In this document: one piece after another, positions 17,317-25,443 of the stretch
Layout of the letters: each line of letters starts with the position of its first letter
Position numbering within the stretch: position 1 is the first letter of the stretch
Assembly (NCBI RefSeq): GCF_947259025.1
Contig: NZ_CAMYKO010000004.1
Location: 248,001-312,000 of the forward strand
DNA from: an uncultured Methylophaga sp.
Lineage (GTDB): Bacteria; Pseudomonadota; Gammaproteobacteria; Nitrosococcales; Methylophagaceae
Reading direction: 5' to 3'
DNA: 64,000 nucleotides
Notes under the pieces: generated by a model
What the model saw: only the letters and a program-made list of their open reading frames with translations
What the model was told of the DNA's origin: nothing
Databases searched by the model: none
Program-made: the position numbers and the translations under genes

Positions 17317-17738
17317 TCTTCCTGCTTTTTGAGGAAGTTGCCGAACTGGAAAATTAAAAAACCGATAATCGACAGCACCAGTGCGATTTCATAACGGCTG
17401 TAGGCAACCGAGATACCAATCGCCCCGGTCAGCCAGATACCGGCGGCATTGGCGGTACCCATGGCGCGGCCCGAGTCTTTGACAATAGCGCCGCCGCCAA
17501 TAAAGCCCATGCCGGTGATGACGCCATACATGACCCGGGCTTCGGCATCGCTGCCCTCGTAAACGTCCATTGCAACCAGCATAAAGGCGCAACAGGCGAT
17601 CGATACCAAAGGATAGGTTCTGACCCCGGCACCGCGGGTCAAGTATTCACGGTTCAAGGCAATCGGCAGCGCCAGCACAAAGGCAATGCCTATCTGGTAT
17701 AAGTTGAACCAGACCAGCGAAAAATTAATATCCGGCAT
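17307..17738 (-). CDS. MgtC/SapB family membrane protein
   Basis: 143 residues with four membrane segments and the MgtC signatures ALPIALNREYLTRGAGVRTY, then VITGMGFIGGGAIVKDS and TANAAGIWLTGAIGISVA. MgtC proteins help survival at low magnesium or in hosts, and some inhibit the F-type ATPase; the role in a free-living bacterium is unclear. A strong GGAGGAGA site precedes the start. It lies 23 bases after the lipocalin gene and is probably co-transcribed with it. Confidence 0.85.
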   Translation of the reverse strand: MPDINFSLVWFNLYQIGIAFVLALPIALNREYLTRGAGVRTYPLVSIACCAFMLVAMDVYEGSDAEARVMYGVITGMGFIGGGAIVKDSGRAMGTANAAGIWLTGAIGISVAYSRYEIALVLSIIGFLIFQFGNFLKKQEDQA

Positions 17739-17761
17739 TCTGTCTCCTCCATGCAGCGAGA

Positions 17762-18277
17762 TTAATCATGATCGACAAAGATCAACTCATCCAGCTCAAA
17801 ACCCTTGTCCCGGGCCAGTTCGATAAAACGCTTTCTTACCTTGTCACTGACCTGCGGCTCGCGTGCCAGTAACCATAGATAATCACGGCTGGGGCCGGTG
17901 ACAAAGGCATACTGGTAATCCTCATCCAGTTCAAATACCACATAACTGGCATAAAATGGCCCGAAAAACGAGACTTTCAGATGCGCGCTGTTGTCCTCAC
18001 TGACCATAAAAGCTTTGCCTTGCGCCTGCTCCCACGCCCCCTCAGCCACGGAATAACCACGGTTAATCACGGTAATACCACCTTGTTCACGGGGTATATA
18101 CTCTGCCGTCACCCGACTCAGGCCACGTTCAAAACCATGATCGAGGCGCGCAATCTCATACCATTTACCCAGGTAACGTTCGAGTTCGAAGGGTTTGACC
18201 GGCTCAATTCCCTGCGGCAGGCCGGTACAGGCTGTCAGGAGAAGCAGAGCCAGGACCGGTAATAAAGTTCTCAACAT
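17762..18277 (-). CDS. blc: outer-membrane lipoprotein lipocalin (Blc type)
   Basis: 171 residues. The lipoprotein signal ends in the lipobox LLTAC (C17). The lipocalin motif is clear (LERYLGKWYEIARLDHGFER), followed by eight-strand barrel segments (AHLKVSFFGPFYASYVVFEL, YLWLLAREP). Blc proteins bind lysophospholipids or fatty acids at the outer membrane and are often stress-induced. The ribosome site is AGGTGA. Confidence 0.9.
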   Translation of the reverse strand: MLRTLLPVLALLLLTACTGLPQGIEPVKPFELERYLGKWYEIARLDHGFERGLSRVTAEYIPREQGGITVINRGYSVAEGAWEQAQGKAFMVSEDNSAHLKVSFFGPFYASYVVFELDEDYQYAFVTGPSRDYLWLLAREPQVSDKVRKRFIELARDKGFELDELIFVDHD

Positions 18278-18318
18278 ATTTCACCTGTTTTTGATTCGCG
18301 GCGAGGCAGAGTTCAGTT

Positions 18319-18576
18319 ATGAAACATCAGATCAAAGATGCTGATCGATCCCGCATTATCGAAATGGCCTGGGAGGATCGTACCCCTTTCGAGGCCATCA
18401 AAAGCTGTTACGGCCTGGCTGAAGCCGATGTTATCCGGCTGATGCGGCGCGAGCTCAAGGCCGGCAGTTTCCGTCTCTGGCGTGAACGGGTGTCAGGCCG
18501 TAAAAGCAAGCACCGCAAACTCCGTCATCCCTCAATTTCCCGGGGATACTGCCCCAGCCAGTACAAACACCGCTAA
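18319..18576 (+). CDS. DUF2805 / TIGR03643 family protein
   Basis: 85 residues: IIEMAWEDRTPFEAIKSCYG, then LAEADVIRLMRRELKAGSFR and LWRERVSGRKSKH. This matches the small DUF2805 family, which has a helix-turn-helix-like character and a basic C-terminus. No function is established to my knowledge. It is divergent from the lipocalin gene and ends 6 bases before the convergent MAPEG gene. Confidence 0.75.
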   Translation: MKHQIKDADRSRIIEMAWEDRTPFEAIKSCYGLAEADVIRLMRRELKAGSFRLWRERVSGRKSKHRKLRHPSISRGYCPSQYKHR

Positions 18577-18582
18577 ATCTGC

Positions 18583-18978
18583 CTAAAACGCAGTGACTGC
18601 CCTCAGGCCGATATAAAAACAACTCAGCCAGCCTAGCAGAAACACCAGCGAACGATAGCTGTGCATATCCAGCATGTAAAACACCGGATGAGCAATACGG
18701 CTCAGCAGAAACAAACCAGCCGCATAGCTGAATTCGGTCACATCGACGATGGAGACCTGGGCCAGAAAACACATCACCGCATAGAAAATCAACGCTTCCC
18801 AGGCGTTTTTCTGGGCGCCCAGAACCCTGGCCCCCAAACCGCTCATCTGCGATTGCTGCAGACGCGGGTGATGGTTATCAAAGCGGCCAAACTGACGGTA
18901 ACGCAAATAACCGCCTATCACTGCCAGGGTGATAGGGAATAGTGACACAATAAACAGGACTTCAAATAAAAACGGCAT
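18583..18978 (-). CDS. MAPEG family membrane protein
   Basis: 131 residues, four membrane segments, with the MAPEG pattern (RYRQFGRFDNHHPRLQQSQM, then GLGARVLGAQKNAWEALIFY and RIAHPVFYMLDMHSYRS). Eukaryotic MAPEG members act on eicosanoids and glutathione conjugates; bacterial roles are mostly unknown. It starts 2 bases after the stop of the alpha/beta hydrolase gene, so it is the last gene of the operon coming from fbp or DM13. Confidence 0.8.
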   Translation of the reverse strand: MPFLFEVLFIVSLFPITLAVIGGYLRYRQFGRFDNHHPRLQQSQMSGLGARVLGAQKNAWEALIFYAVMCFLAQVSIVDVTEFSYAAGLFLLSRIAHPVFYMLDMHSYRSLVFLLGWLSCFYIGLRAVTAF

Positions 18979-18980
18979 GA

Positions 18981-19991
18981 TTACCTCATGGGTTGCGTGG
19001 TCAGATGATCGAGCGCTTCCAGCAATGCGCGGTTAAATAATGCCGGCGACTGGATATGGGGTGAGTGTCCCAACTGCGGAAACAGGTGCAGGCGGGCATC
19101 AGGAATGCGGGCGACAGTCTCGGTCGCCAGTTGCGGGTAGTTGCCCAGTGTTTGCCTGATGCTATCGGTTGCAAAAGCTTTGCCCACCGCCGTATTGTCT
19201 TGTGCTCCGATTAACAACCAGGTCGGCACTGTTAGCTGCGGAAACTGGTGCACCACCGGTTGCGTCAGGATCATGTCGTAAATTTTTGCCGACAGCCAGG
19301 CGGATTGCTCACGATCTGCAGCAAACTGTCCGGCCAGCATGTCTACCCAGATATCGTACTCTTCACGCCATTCGCCAGCGTAGTAGGTGTTTTGCTGATA
19401 GCGTTTGATGCCCTCGGCATTGATATTAAGCTGTTGCTGATACCACTGATCAATCGGCAGATACGGCACGCCTTTTTGTAACCAGTCTTCCAGCCCGATC
19501 GGATTGACCAACATCAGCCCTGAAACCTGCTCCGGATAAAGCAGCGCATAACGGCTGGCCAGCATGCCCCCCATCGAGTGACCCATCAGCAATACCCGGC
19601 CCGGGTTCAGGCTGTTGATAAGCTGGCGGGTGTTGTCGGCCAGTTGATGAAAACTGAATTGATAATCCAGCGGCTTGGATGACTTGCAAAAGCCCACCTG
19701 ATCGACAGCAATCACCCGGTATCCGGCTTCGCTGAGCGCAGCAATCGCCGACTCCCAGGTCGCAGCGCAGAAATTCTTTCCGTGAAACAGCACAATGGTC
19801 TCGCCCCTGGCTTCTCCGCTGGGCGCGACATCCATATAAGCCATTTCCAGTTGTTGCTGTTGTGACGTCAGCGAAAAGCGTTCGACTGGATAGGGATAAT
19901 CAAAATTTTCCAGTCGAAAGCCGGTATCGGCCTGCCCTGTCATACTGAACAGCAACAGGCTTAACATCAGGATACGCTTGGCGTAGAACAT
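18981..19991 (-). CDS. exported alpha/beta hydrolase
   Basis: 336 residues. A signal peptide (about 1-22, ending GQA) is followed by an alpha/beta hydrolase fold: oxyanion region VLFHGKNFCAATW, nucleophile elbow GHSMGG (Ser), SGLMLVNPIGLEDW, and catalytic His in FPQLGHSPHIQSPALF. The substrate cannot be told. A very good ribosome site (AAGGAGGAAAG) precedes the start, 9 bases after the TupA-like gene. Confidence 0.85.
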   Translation of the reverse strand: MFYAKRILMLSLLLFSMTGQADTGFRLENFDYPYPVERFSLTSQQQQLEMAYMDVAPSGEARGETIVLFHGKNFCAATWESAIAALSEAGYRVIAVDQVGFCKSSKPLDYQFSFHQLADNTRQLINSLNPGRVLLMGHSMGGMLASRYALLYPEQVSGLMLVNPIGLEDWLQKGVPYLPIDQWYQQQLNINAEGIKRYQQNTYYAGEWREEYDIWVDMLAGQFAADREQSAWLSAKIYDMILTQPVVHQFPQLTVPTWLLIGAQDNTAVGKAFATDSIRQTLGNYPQLATETVARIPDARLHLFPQLGHSPHIQSPALFNRALLEALDHLTTQPMR

Positions 19992-20000
19992 CTTTCCTCC

Positions 20001-20819
20001 TTAATTATGCCTGGCAGCGGGCCACCAGAGCTGAGCCTCGTAGCCGCGCTGACGATACGCACTGACCCGGGCCTGAACCGGTGTGGATAAAAGATAATCG
20101 CGCAGCATCTCAGCGCCGGCTTTATTGATGCCTTGGACTTTGTCGGCGTTGACCAGGCTGATAGCCATCACCCGCTGCAGCAGCGGATCGGCTGACACCA
20201 GAATCTCCAGATCAGGCTGGTGTTGTTGGCTGAAACGTAAAAACGGGGTCGCTCCCCACAGCGTATAGGCCTGCCTCTTATCAGCCTGTTTCATCGCCTG
20301 ACCTTTGGCTACCGCCTCATCGATCAACCAGCCCTGTTTGTCGGGCTTGCCAGCCTTGAGCCATAACAACTCGAACAGATCTTTAACGCCCTTGATCTGG
20401 TTGAGCACAAAGGGCTGTTGTTGCTCAGCAATCCGCTGCAAGGCTAGAGAGGCATTTTTCATGCCCCGGATTCCGGCAGGATCGCTTTTGGGCCCGATAA
20501 TCACCTGCTGATTGGCAAACACCAGTTGTGGCCAACTCCCCAGCCGGGAAAGCACAAACGTCTGCATCGGGCTTTTGCCATAGTGGGCAATCAGCAGGTC
20601 AGCTTCACCCTGCCGCGCTTGCTCAAACACATCATTACCGCTGTAGAGTGATACCCGGTAACCGCTCCGGGCCTCAAAGTCGCTGATGAGCGTCTGCAGC
20701 AAGCCACTTTGATAAGGCGTGTTAACTACTGCCAGCCGCACCAGGCTGTTATCAGCCTGCGCCGTGACACTGCAGAGAATCAGCAGCAAGCTGAAAGCTG
20801 TCAGCCAGCGCCTGCTCAT
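20001..20819 (-). CDS. TupA-like periplasmic substrate-binding protein (orphan)
   Basis: 272 residues. A signal peptide (1-22, ending AQA) is followed by a type II binding-protein fold resembling tungstate/molybdate-type TupA: VRLAVVNTPYQSGLLQTLIS, EADLLIAHYGKSPMQ, NQQVIIGPKSDPAGIRG and ADKRQAYTLWGATPFLRF. No TupB permease or TupC ATPase gene is next to it, so ligand and use are unclear. The start overlaps the stop of the dienelactone hydrolase gene by four bases (ATGA). Confidence 0.75.
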   Translation of the reverse strand: MSRRWLTAFSLLLILCSVTAQADNSLVRLAVVNTPYQSGLLQTLISDFEARSGYRVSLYSGNDVFEQARQGEADLLIAHYGKSPMQTFVLSRLGSWPQLVFANQQVIIGPKSDPAGIRGMKNASLALQRIAEQQQPFVLNQIKGVKDLFELLWLKAGKPDKQGWLIDEAVAKGQAMKQADKRQAYTLWGATPFLRFSQQHQPDLEILVSADPLLQRVMAISLVNADKVQGINKAGAEMLRDYLLSTPVQARVSAYRQRGYEAQLWWPAARHN

Positions 20820-21559
20820 CGTAACTGGCTTTGCAGAAAGCCAAGCAGTCGCTGCCAGGATTTTTTATCTGCTTCAGGGTGATACTTGGGATTATCAAAC
20901 TTGGTAAAGGAGTGCTGAGCGCCGCCATAGCTGATCATTTCATTAGGAGCACCGTCTTGTTCCAGCGCCTGGCTTAAAGCAGCGAATTCAGCCATGGAAA
21001 TATTGGCATCTGCCGCGCCGTGCTGAACCAGAATGTCAGCTTTGACATTGCTGTAATCCTGTCCGGCCGGAGTGCCCAGCCCCCCATGAATGGCAACAAA
21101 ACCTTGCATGGGTGAACCGGCCCTCGCCATTTCCAGCACTGCGGTGCCGCCCAGGCAATAGCCAATCATAACGCTATTATCGGTATTGGCGCCCAATTCA
21201 GCAGCCTTTTGCAGCGCGGCATTGATCAATCCGCGCATGCGATTCCGGTCACGATACAGTTCACCGGTATGATGGCGCTTGTCAGCGACTTCCACCGGCC
21301 GGATACCGGCGCCATAGATATCGGCAACAAACACGCTGTAGCCTTGTTCTTTCAGCATCTCTGCACGGCGAAATTCATAGCCGGTGGGACCATCCCAGTC
21401 GTGAATCAGCATGACCAGCGGCGCTTTTTCACCGGCACTGAGGTAGAAACCCTCCAGCGCTTGTCCCTGGTAGCTGTAGCGCACGGTCTCTGCACTGACC
21501 GCGCTGGCTAACAGCCACAATGCCGCGACAAAACCTGTAGCGATAGTTTTCAGCATCAT
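20816..21559 (-). CDS. exported dienelactone hydrolase family protein
   Basis: 247 residues from ATG 21559 (AGGAGCGT just upstream; the longer frame to 21634 would run into the DM13 gene). A signal peptide (MMLKTIATGFVAALWLLASA) is followed by the DLH fold with the nucleophile Cys in MIGYCLGG, an acidic residue in QHGAADANISMAEF, and a His in GGAQHSFTKFDN. The family hydrolyses lactones and esters; the periplasmic location and the substrate are inferred or unknown. Confidence 0.85.
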   Translation of the reverse strand: MMLKTIATGFVAALWLLASAVSAETVRYSYQGQALEGFYLSAGEKAPLVMLIHDWDGPTGYEFRRAEMLKEQGYSVFVADIYGAGIRPVEVADKRHHTGELYRDRNRMRGLINAALQKAAELGANTDNSVMIGYCLGGTAVLEMARAGSPMQGFVAIHGGLGTPAGQDYSNVKADILVQHGAADANISMAEFAALSQALEQDGAPNEMISYGGAQHSFTKFDNPKYHPEADKKSWQRLLGFLQSQLR

Positions 21560-21588
21560 ACGCTCCTGTTTCAATGTACCGATGCAGT

Positions 21589-22056
21589 TTACTGGTATTT
21601 GGCTGCGCTGATAAACAGGCTGAATGATTCGCACCAGATAATCACACTGTTGTAGTCTTCCAAATCGACAGATGCCGCCAGCGGCAATACAAAATCTTTG
21701 AACCTGTTGACCTCTCCTACCTGACGCATCCGGTGTTGATGACTGAGAAAATCCGCCTTGGTCTCGACAAACTCGGGCGACAAGTACAAACGATAATCGG
21801 GTCCCGGCGCAATGCTGCCGGCAAAAGCAATCTGGCTGTCACTGAAATAAATGCTGCCTTCTGCAAAATGCAGTGGATCACTGCCTTCCAGTTCGCGACG
21901 GAACTGGCCGCTGAAACGCGCTTCGCTGGCCACCTTGTCAATCTGTTGCTGTGACTGCGCCGGCGGTTGGATCAGGATCGGTAATAGATAAATGCCGGCA
22001 GCAAACCCGAGTAAAAGAACCAGACCGTGTGAGACCACTAACAGCATTTTTTTCAT
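21589..22056 (-). CDS. membrane-anchored DM13 domain protein
   Basis: 155 residues. An N-terminal membrane anchor (about 5-28) precedes a single DM13 domain (about 45-155): FRRELEGSDPLHFAEGSIYF, DYRLYLSPEFVETK, and the closing YNSVIIWCESFSLFISAAKY with the conserved Cys. DM13 domains are proposed redox or copper-binding modules. The ribosome site is AGAGGA. It lies 30 bases after the DUF4124 gene and just before the DLH gene. Confidence 0.8.
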   Translation of the reverse strand: MKKMLLVVSHGLVLLLGFAAGIYLLPILIQPPAQSQQQIDKVASEARFSGQFRRELEGSDPLHFAEGSIYFSDSQIAFAGSIAPGPDYRLYLSPEFVETKADFLSHQHRMRQVGEVNRFKDFVLPLAASVDLEDYNSVIIWCESFSLFISAAKYQ

Positions 22057-22085
22057 GCGCTGGTTCCTCTGAGGAAAGACGGCTT

Positions 22086-22598
22086 TCAGGGATATAACTG
22101 TTCAAGGGCTTGCTGGTTTTTCTCTATCTGTTGCTGCAAAGATTGCATATTTTGCTGATGACGGGCATCCAGCTCATCCATTTTTTCAAACAGACCGTAT
22201 TCACGGGTGGCAACGCGCCCGTCACCGAAGTCATAGGTTCTGTCCTGCAGTTTTTGCATCTCCACCTGATGCTGCTGTTGCGCCTGGCGCATTTGCTGTT
22301 CCAGTTCGTCATTGCGTTGATTAAGCTGGCGGATTTCACTGATCCGCGACTCTTCTTCAAAAGTCGCTGTCAGCGATTGCTGGGCGCTGACGGCATCAGG
22401 ATCGGGCTGGCGAACTTCAATACGGATAGTTTGCGCCTGTTCAGAACAGGGCTGATCACTGAACTCGACAGCACCATTTTTTTCACATTTATAGACTTCA
22501 GCCGCCGACACTGACAGGCTCAGTAACAGCGAACACAGGGCGATAAAGCATCGCCAATCAAGTCTGCTGGTGATATTTGATAATACGGTCAACTTCAT
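22086..22598 (-). CDS. DUF4124 domain protein with coiled coil
   Basis: 170 residues. The signal peptide is around residues 13-33 ([14 protein letters not shown]), then a DUF4124 motif ([20 protein letters not shown], two cysteines), then a Gln/Glu-rich coiled coil (about 85-167). It is probably a small periplasmic protein of unknown function. The only in-frame start that keeps the signal peptide is ATG 22598, which makes it overlap the end of fbp by 41 bases in another frame. Confidence 0.75.
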   Translation of the reverse strand: MKLTVLSNITSRLDWRCFIALCSLLLSLSVSAAEVYKCEKNGAVEFSDQPCSEQAQTIRIEVRQPDPDAVSAQQSLTATFEEESRISEIRQLNQRNDELEQQMRQAQQQHQVEMQKLQDRTYDFGDGRVATREYGLFEKMDELDARHQQNMQSLQQQIEKNQQALEQLYP

Positions 22599-23568
22599 TT
22601 TTCGATCCCAGGATCACCGGCACCCGCTGATGAATATCTTCAGGCTGCACTTCCATAATGCGCTGATAACCGGTGGTACTGAGTCCGCCGGCCTGTTCAA
22701 TAATAAAACTCATGGGACTGGCTTCATACATCAGCCGCAGGCGGCCACCCTGTTTCACCAACCGGCTGTCCATCGGGTACATAAACACGCCGCCGCGGGT
22801 CAAAATGCGGTAGATTTCGGCCACCATCGACGCATTCCAGCGCATATTGAAGTTCTTCTCGCGGCCGCCGTCCACGCCCTGAATACATTCATCGATATAG
22901 CGACGAACTGGCTCCTCCCAGAAACGGTGGTTGGAAACATTGATGGCGAACTCGGCGGTATCTTTAGGAATGCGCATATTGGGATGAGTGAGCATGAACT
23001 CGCCCACATCCCGGTCCAGGGTGAAGCCGTTGACGCCGCGGCCGGTAGTCATCACCAGCATGGTAGAAGGGCCGTAAATGCAAAAGCCGGCACAGACCTG
23101 TTCGGTGCCGGGCTGCATAAAATCCTTGAGCGACGGGTTTTTCGACGCTTCCGGGGCACGCAGGATGGAAAAAATCGTCCCCACCGAAAAGTTGATATCA
23201 ATATTGCCCGAGCCATCCAGCGGATCGAAACAAATCAGGTACTTGCCCTTGGGATAGCGCGCCGGGATCTGGATAATCTCTTCATTTTCCTCGGAGGCCA
23301 TCGCAGCCAGGTGACCGGTCCACTTAAGGTGCTCGATCATCACTTCGTTGCTGATAACATCAAGTTTTTTCTGGGTCTCGCCCTGTACGTTTTCCGAGTC
23401 GGCATATCCGCCCAGCCCGGATAAGCCGATGCGGCCAACCTGGTGAGAGATTTTTTTACAGGCGCTGACGATATCACTGAGCAGACCCGACAAGTCGCCG
23501 CTCGCACCGGGATTGGCACGCTGTTCTTCAACAATAAACTGGATAACGGATTTACCGCTGTCAGACAT
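22558..23568 (-). CDS. fbp: fructose-1,6-bisphosphatase, class I
   Basis: 336 residues from ATG 23568 ([16 protein letters not shown]), preceded by GAGAGGGAT. Class I signatures: ASEENEE, the metal site [35 protein letters not shown] and [20 protein letters not shown]. The enzyme hydrolyses fructose 1,6-bisphosphate to fructose 6-phosphate. In a methylotroph this serves gluconeogenesis and possibly regeneration of the formaldehyde acceptor in the ribulose monophosphate cycle; that link is inference. Confidence 0.95.
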   Translation of the reverse strand: MSDSGKSVIQFIVEEQRANPGASGDLSGLLSDIVSACKKISHQVGRIGLSGLGGYADSENVQGETQKKLDVISNEVMIEHLKWTGHLAAMASEENEEIIQIPARYPKGKYLICFDPLDGSGNIDINFSVGTIFSILRAPEASKNPSLKDFMQPGTEQVCAGFCIYGPSTMLVMTTGRGVNGFTLDRDVGEFMLTHPNMRIPKDTAEFAINVSNHRFWEEPVRRYIDECIQGVDGGREKNFNMRWNASMVAEIYRILTRGGVFMYPMDSRLVKQGGRLRLMYEASPMSFIIEQAGGLSTTGYQRIMEVQPEDIHQRVPVILGSKNEVDRIIKYHQQT

Positions 23569-23671
23569 GCGCCATCCCTCTCTTTTTTCTCCGACTTGCA
23601 TACGGTTTTATCACCGCTCTTTAACACAGAGATTAAACCAATTCGGCTGTTTTGCCAAAATCCTTTAAGCC

Positions 23672-23702
23672 AAAAAAAGCCCGCGTTGAAGCGGGCTTTT
23701 TT
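23672..23702. terminator. intrinsic terminator after fhcC
   Basis: AAAAAAAGCCCGC, loop GTTGAA, then GCGGGCTTTTTT: a strong hairpin with T-tracts readable on both strands. It lies between the fhcC stop (23726) and the fbp start (23568) and would end the fhc operon on the minus strand. Confidence 0.9.
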
Positions 23703-23725
23703 AGGCAATATCGAGCATCTGATGC

Positions 23726-24541
23726 TTAGATCTTAACCAGAATCTCACCCATGCCGATACCAGCCAGATCACCAGCATAGCGCTGGACCCGCGAGAACGG
23801 TTCCACCCGGGCAAACTCGCTGTCGAGCTTTTTGAATGAAGCAAACATCAACGGCAGAAAGGCTAAAGTGTGGGAGCCACAATCATTGAAGTTACCAGCC
23901 AGCCCGTGGGCCGGTGGCTGTTGCAACAACAATGTGCCACGCTTCATCGCATAGCCCAGGTGTTTACCGACCTGACCCAACACAGCAATCGTGCCCGACA
24001 CCATACGTGAACCACAGTAATCGCCAGCATCGCCCTCAATCAGGATCATGCCACGGCGCATATGATCGCCGGTACGGGCGCCGGTATTACCAGTGATAAT
24101 CACGGTGCCACCGGTCATACCGTTTTTATAGCCAATGCGGGCTGCGCCGACAAAGTCACCAGCATTGCCATCGACCTTGATCTCGCCGCCTTTCATTTCA
24201 CAGGCGGTATAGATATGGGTATTGCCATTAACGGTAATAGAGCCGCCGCTCATAAACTGGCCCAGATAAGCGCCGGCATCACCGTTGATTGTTATCGTCC
24301 CGGTGCTCATGCCATGACCGATGTGATCCAGTTTATCCGTGGCTTTTTCAAAACGGATTTCCGCCAGATCATCACCGCTGAGTTCAAATAACGCATCGAC
24401 GCGGACTTTCTGATTGCCGACCACCAGCGTTAAAGCCGCAATATCAGCCGCTGATTTGTCGCCCAGCTTATCGGCGGTTAGCGGTGAACAATCAACCCGC
24501 TGTGCAGGCGGATTTTTCAGGGTGAATGTAAATGCACTCAT
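23726..24541 (-). CDS. fhcC: formyltransferase/hydrolase complex, subunit C
   Basis: 271 residues of the FwdC/GltS-C-terminal type right-handed beta-helix, built of GxGxG-type repeats: MSTGTITINGDAGAYLGQFM, GGEIKVDGNAGDFVGAARIG, GGTVIITGNTGARTGDHMRR, GMILIEGDAGDYCGSRMV. By family knowledge it is a structural subunit of the Fhc complex, which takes the formyl group from H4MPT to formate during C1 oxidation. The four-base overlap with fhcD indicates coupling. Confidence 0.93.
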   Translation of the reverse strand: MSAFTFTLKNPPAQRVDCSPLTADKLGDKSAADIAALTLVVGNQKVRVDALFELSGDDLAEIRFEKATDKLDHIGHGMSTGTITINGDAGAYLGQFMSGGSITVNGNTHIYTACEMKGGEIKVDGNAGDFVGAARIGYKNGMTGGTVIITGNTGARTGDHMRRGMILIEGDAGDYCGSRMVSGTIAVLGQVGKHLGYAMKRGTLLLQQPPAHGLAGNFNDCGSHTLAFLPLMFASFKKLDSEFARVEPFSRVQRYAGDLAGIGMGEILVKI

Positions 24542-25443
24542 GCCATAATCTCCTGCAGATGGAAGTGGAACGGCCCCAGTTTGCCGCCGTAGTTACCAGC
24601 ACTGATACGCCGAATACCGTTTTCTGCGCCCAGTTCACAGGCCGCCTCGATACCGGCGCGCATGGCCTTGTTGATATCTTCTTCGGTCAGGCCGTCAATC
24701 ACGATTTCCATCACTGATTCGACTTCCGCTGACAATTCCGATTTGGTCTGCCCTTTTAATGTCGGGCAGAAGGCATCATTAGTGGAGGCATTCAAAGCTT
24801 TGTACTTTGAGCCGACTTTAGAGCCGGAACGCACCACCCCGCCCGGGAACGGCATAATCACATTGGGCAGTTTTTTCATCGCGGTAACTGCCGCTTCACA
24901 GGCAGCCAGCGCCTGTGGCTGCGACTCAGCCAGGATCAGAAAATTACCGCCACCGACTGCGGCGCGCATACCGGTATTTTCTTCAGTCAGAAATTCACCG
25001 TCCATCACCGGAATCCGCCAGTAGCGTTTACCGTCAATGACCTTGGAGATCTGATAACCGTCGCCGAAGAAGCGCAGGTTTTTACCCAAAGCGATTTCTT
25101 TACCTTCTTCATCCATCTCCAGGCCAGAGAATAAAGCAGACGTAGGAGAAGTAAGCACACACTGACCCGCACGGGTTTCAACCTGTTTCGCCAGCCCTTT
25201 GCCGCCCATGGCAAAGATCAGACAGGCCACACCGGGTCGACCATCCGGCGTTTCGCTGGGCTCAAGCGTACGTTCAATCGCTGCTTCACAACCGCAGGCA
25301 ATGACCGAAGTCGCAAAGCCGGTAAAGGCCTGGGCCGAGTTCATCGCCCATGTCAGGTTCTGCGCGGTGATAATGACGCGGGTACCGCGCATCGGAAACG
25401 CTTCAGCAAAGGTTTCGTCAATCGTGACACCGTTGATAATCAT
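24538..25443 (-). CDS. fhcD: formylmethanofuran:H4MPT formyltransferase, Fhc subunit D
   Basis: 301 residues, the length of Ftr-type enzymes, with typical motifs: MIINGVTIDETFAEAFPMRG, VIACGCEAAIERTLEPSETP, DGRPGVACLIFAMG and GGNFLILAESQPQALAACEA. It moves the formyl group between formyl-H4MPT and the methanofuran-type carrier in the cytoplasm. It overlaps both neighbours by four bases (fhcA stop and fhcC start), so the complex genes are translated together. Confidence 0.95.
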   Translation of the reverse strand: MIINGVTIDETFAEAFPMRGTRVIITAQNLTWAMNSAQAFTGFATSVIACGCEAAIERTLEPSETPDGRPGVACLIFAMGGKGLAKQVETRAGQCVLTSPTSALFSGLEMDEEGKEIALGKNLRFFGDGYQISKVIDGKRYWRIPVMDGEFLTEENTGMRAAVGGGNFLILAESQPQALAACEAAVTAMKKLPNVIMPFPGGVVRSGSKVGSKYKALNASTNDAFCPTLKGQTKSELSAEVESVMEIVIDGLTEEDINKAMRAGIEAACELGAENGIRRISAGNYGGKLGPFHFHLQEIMA

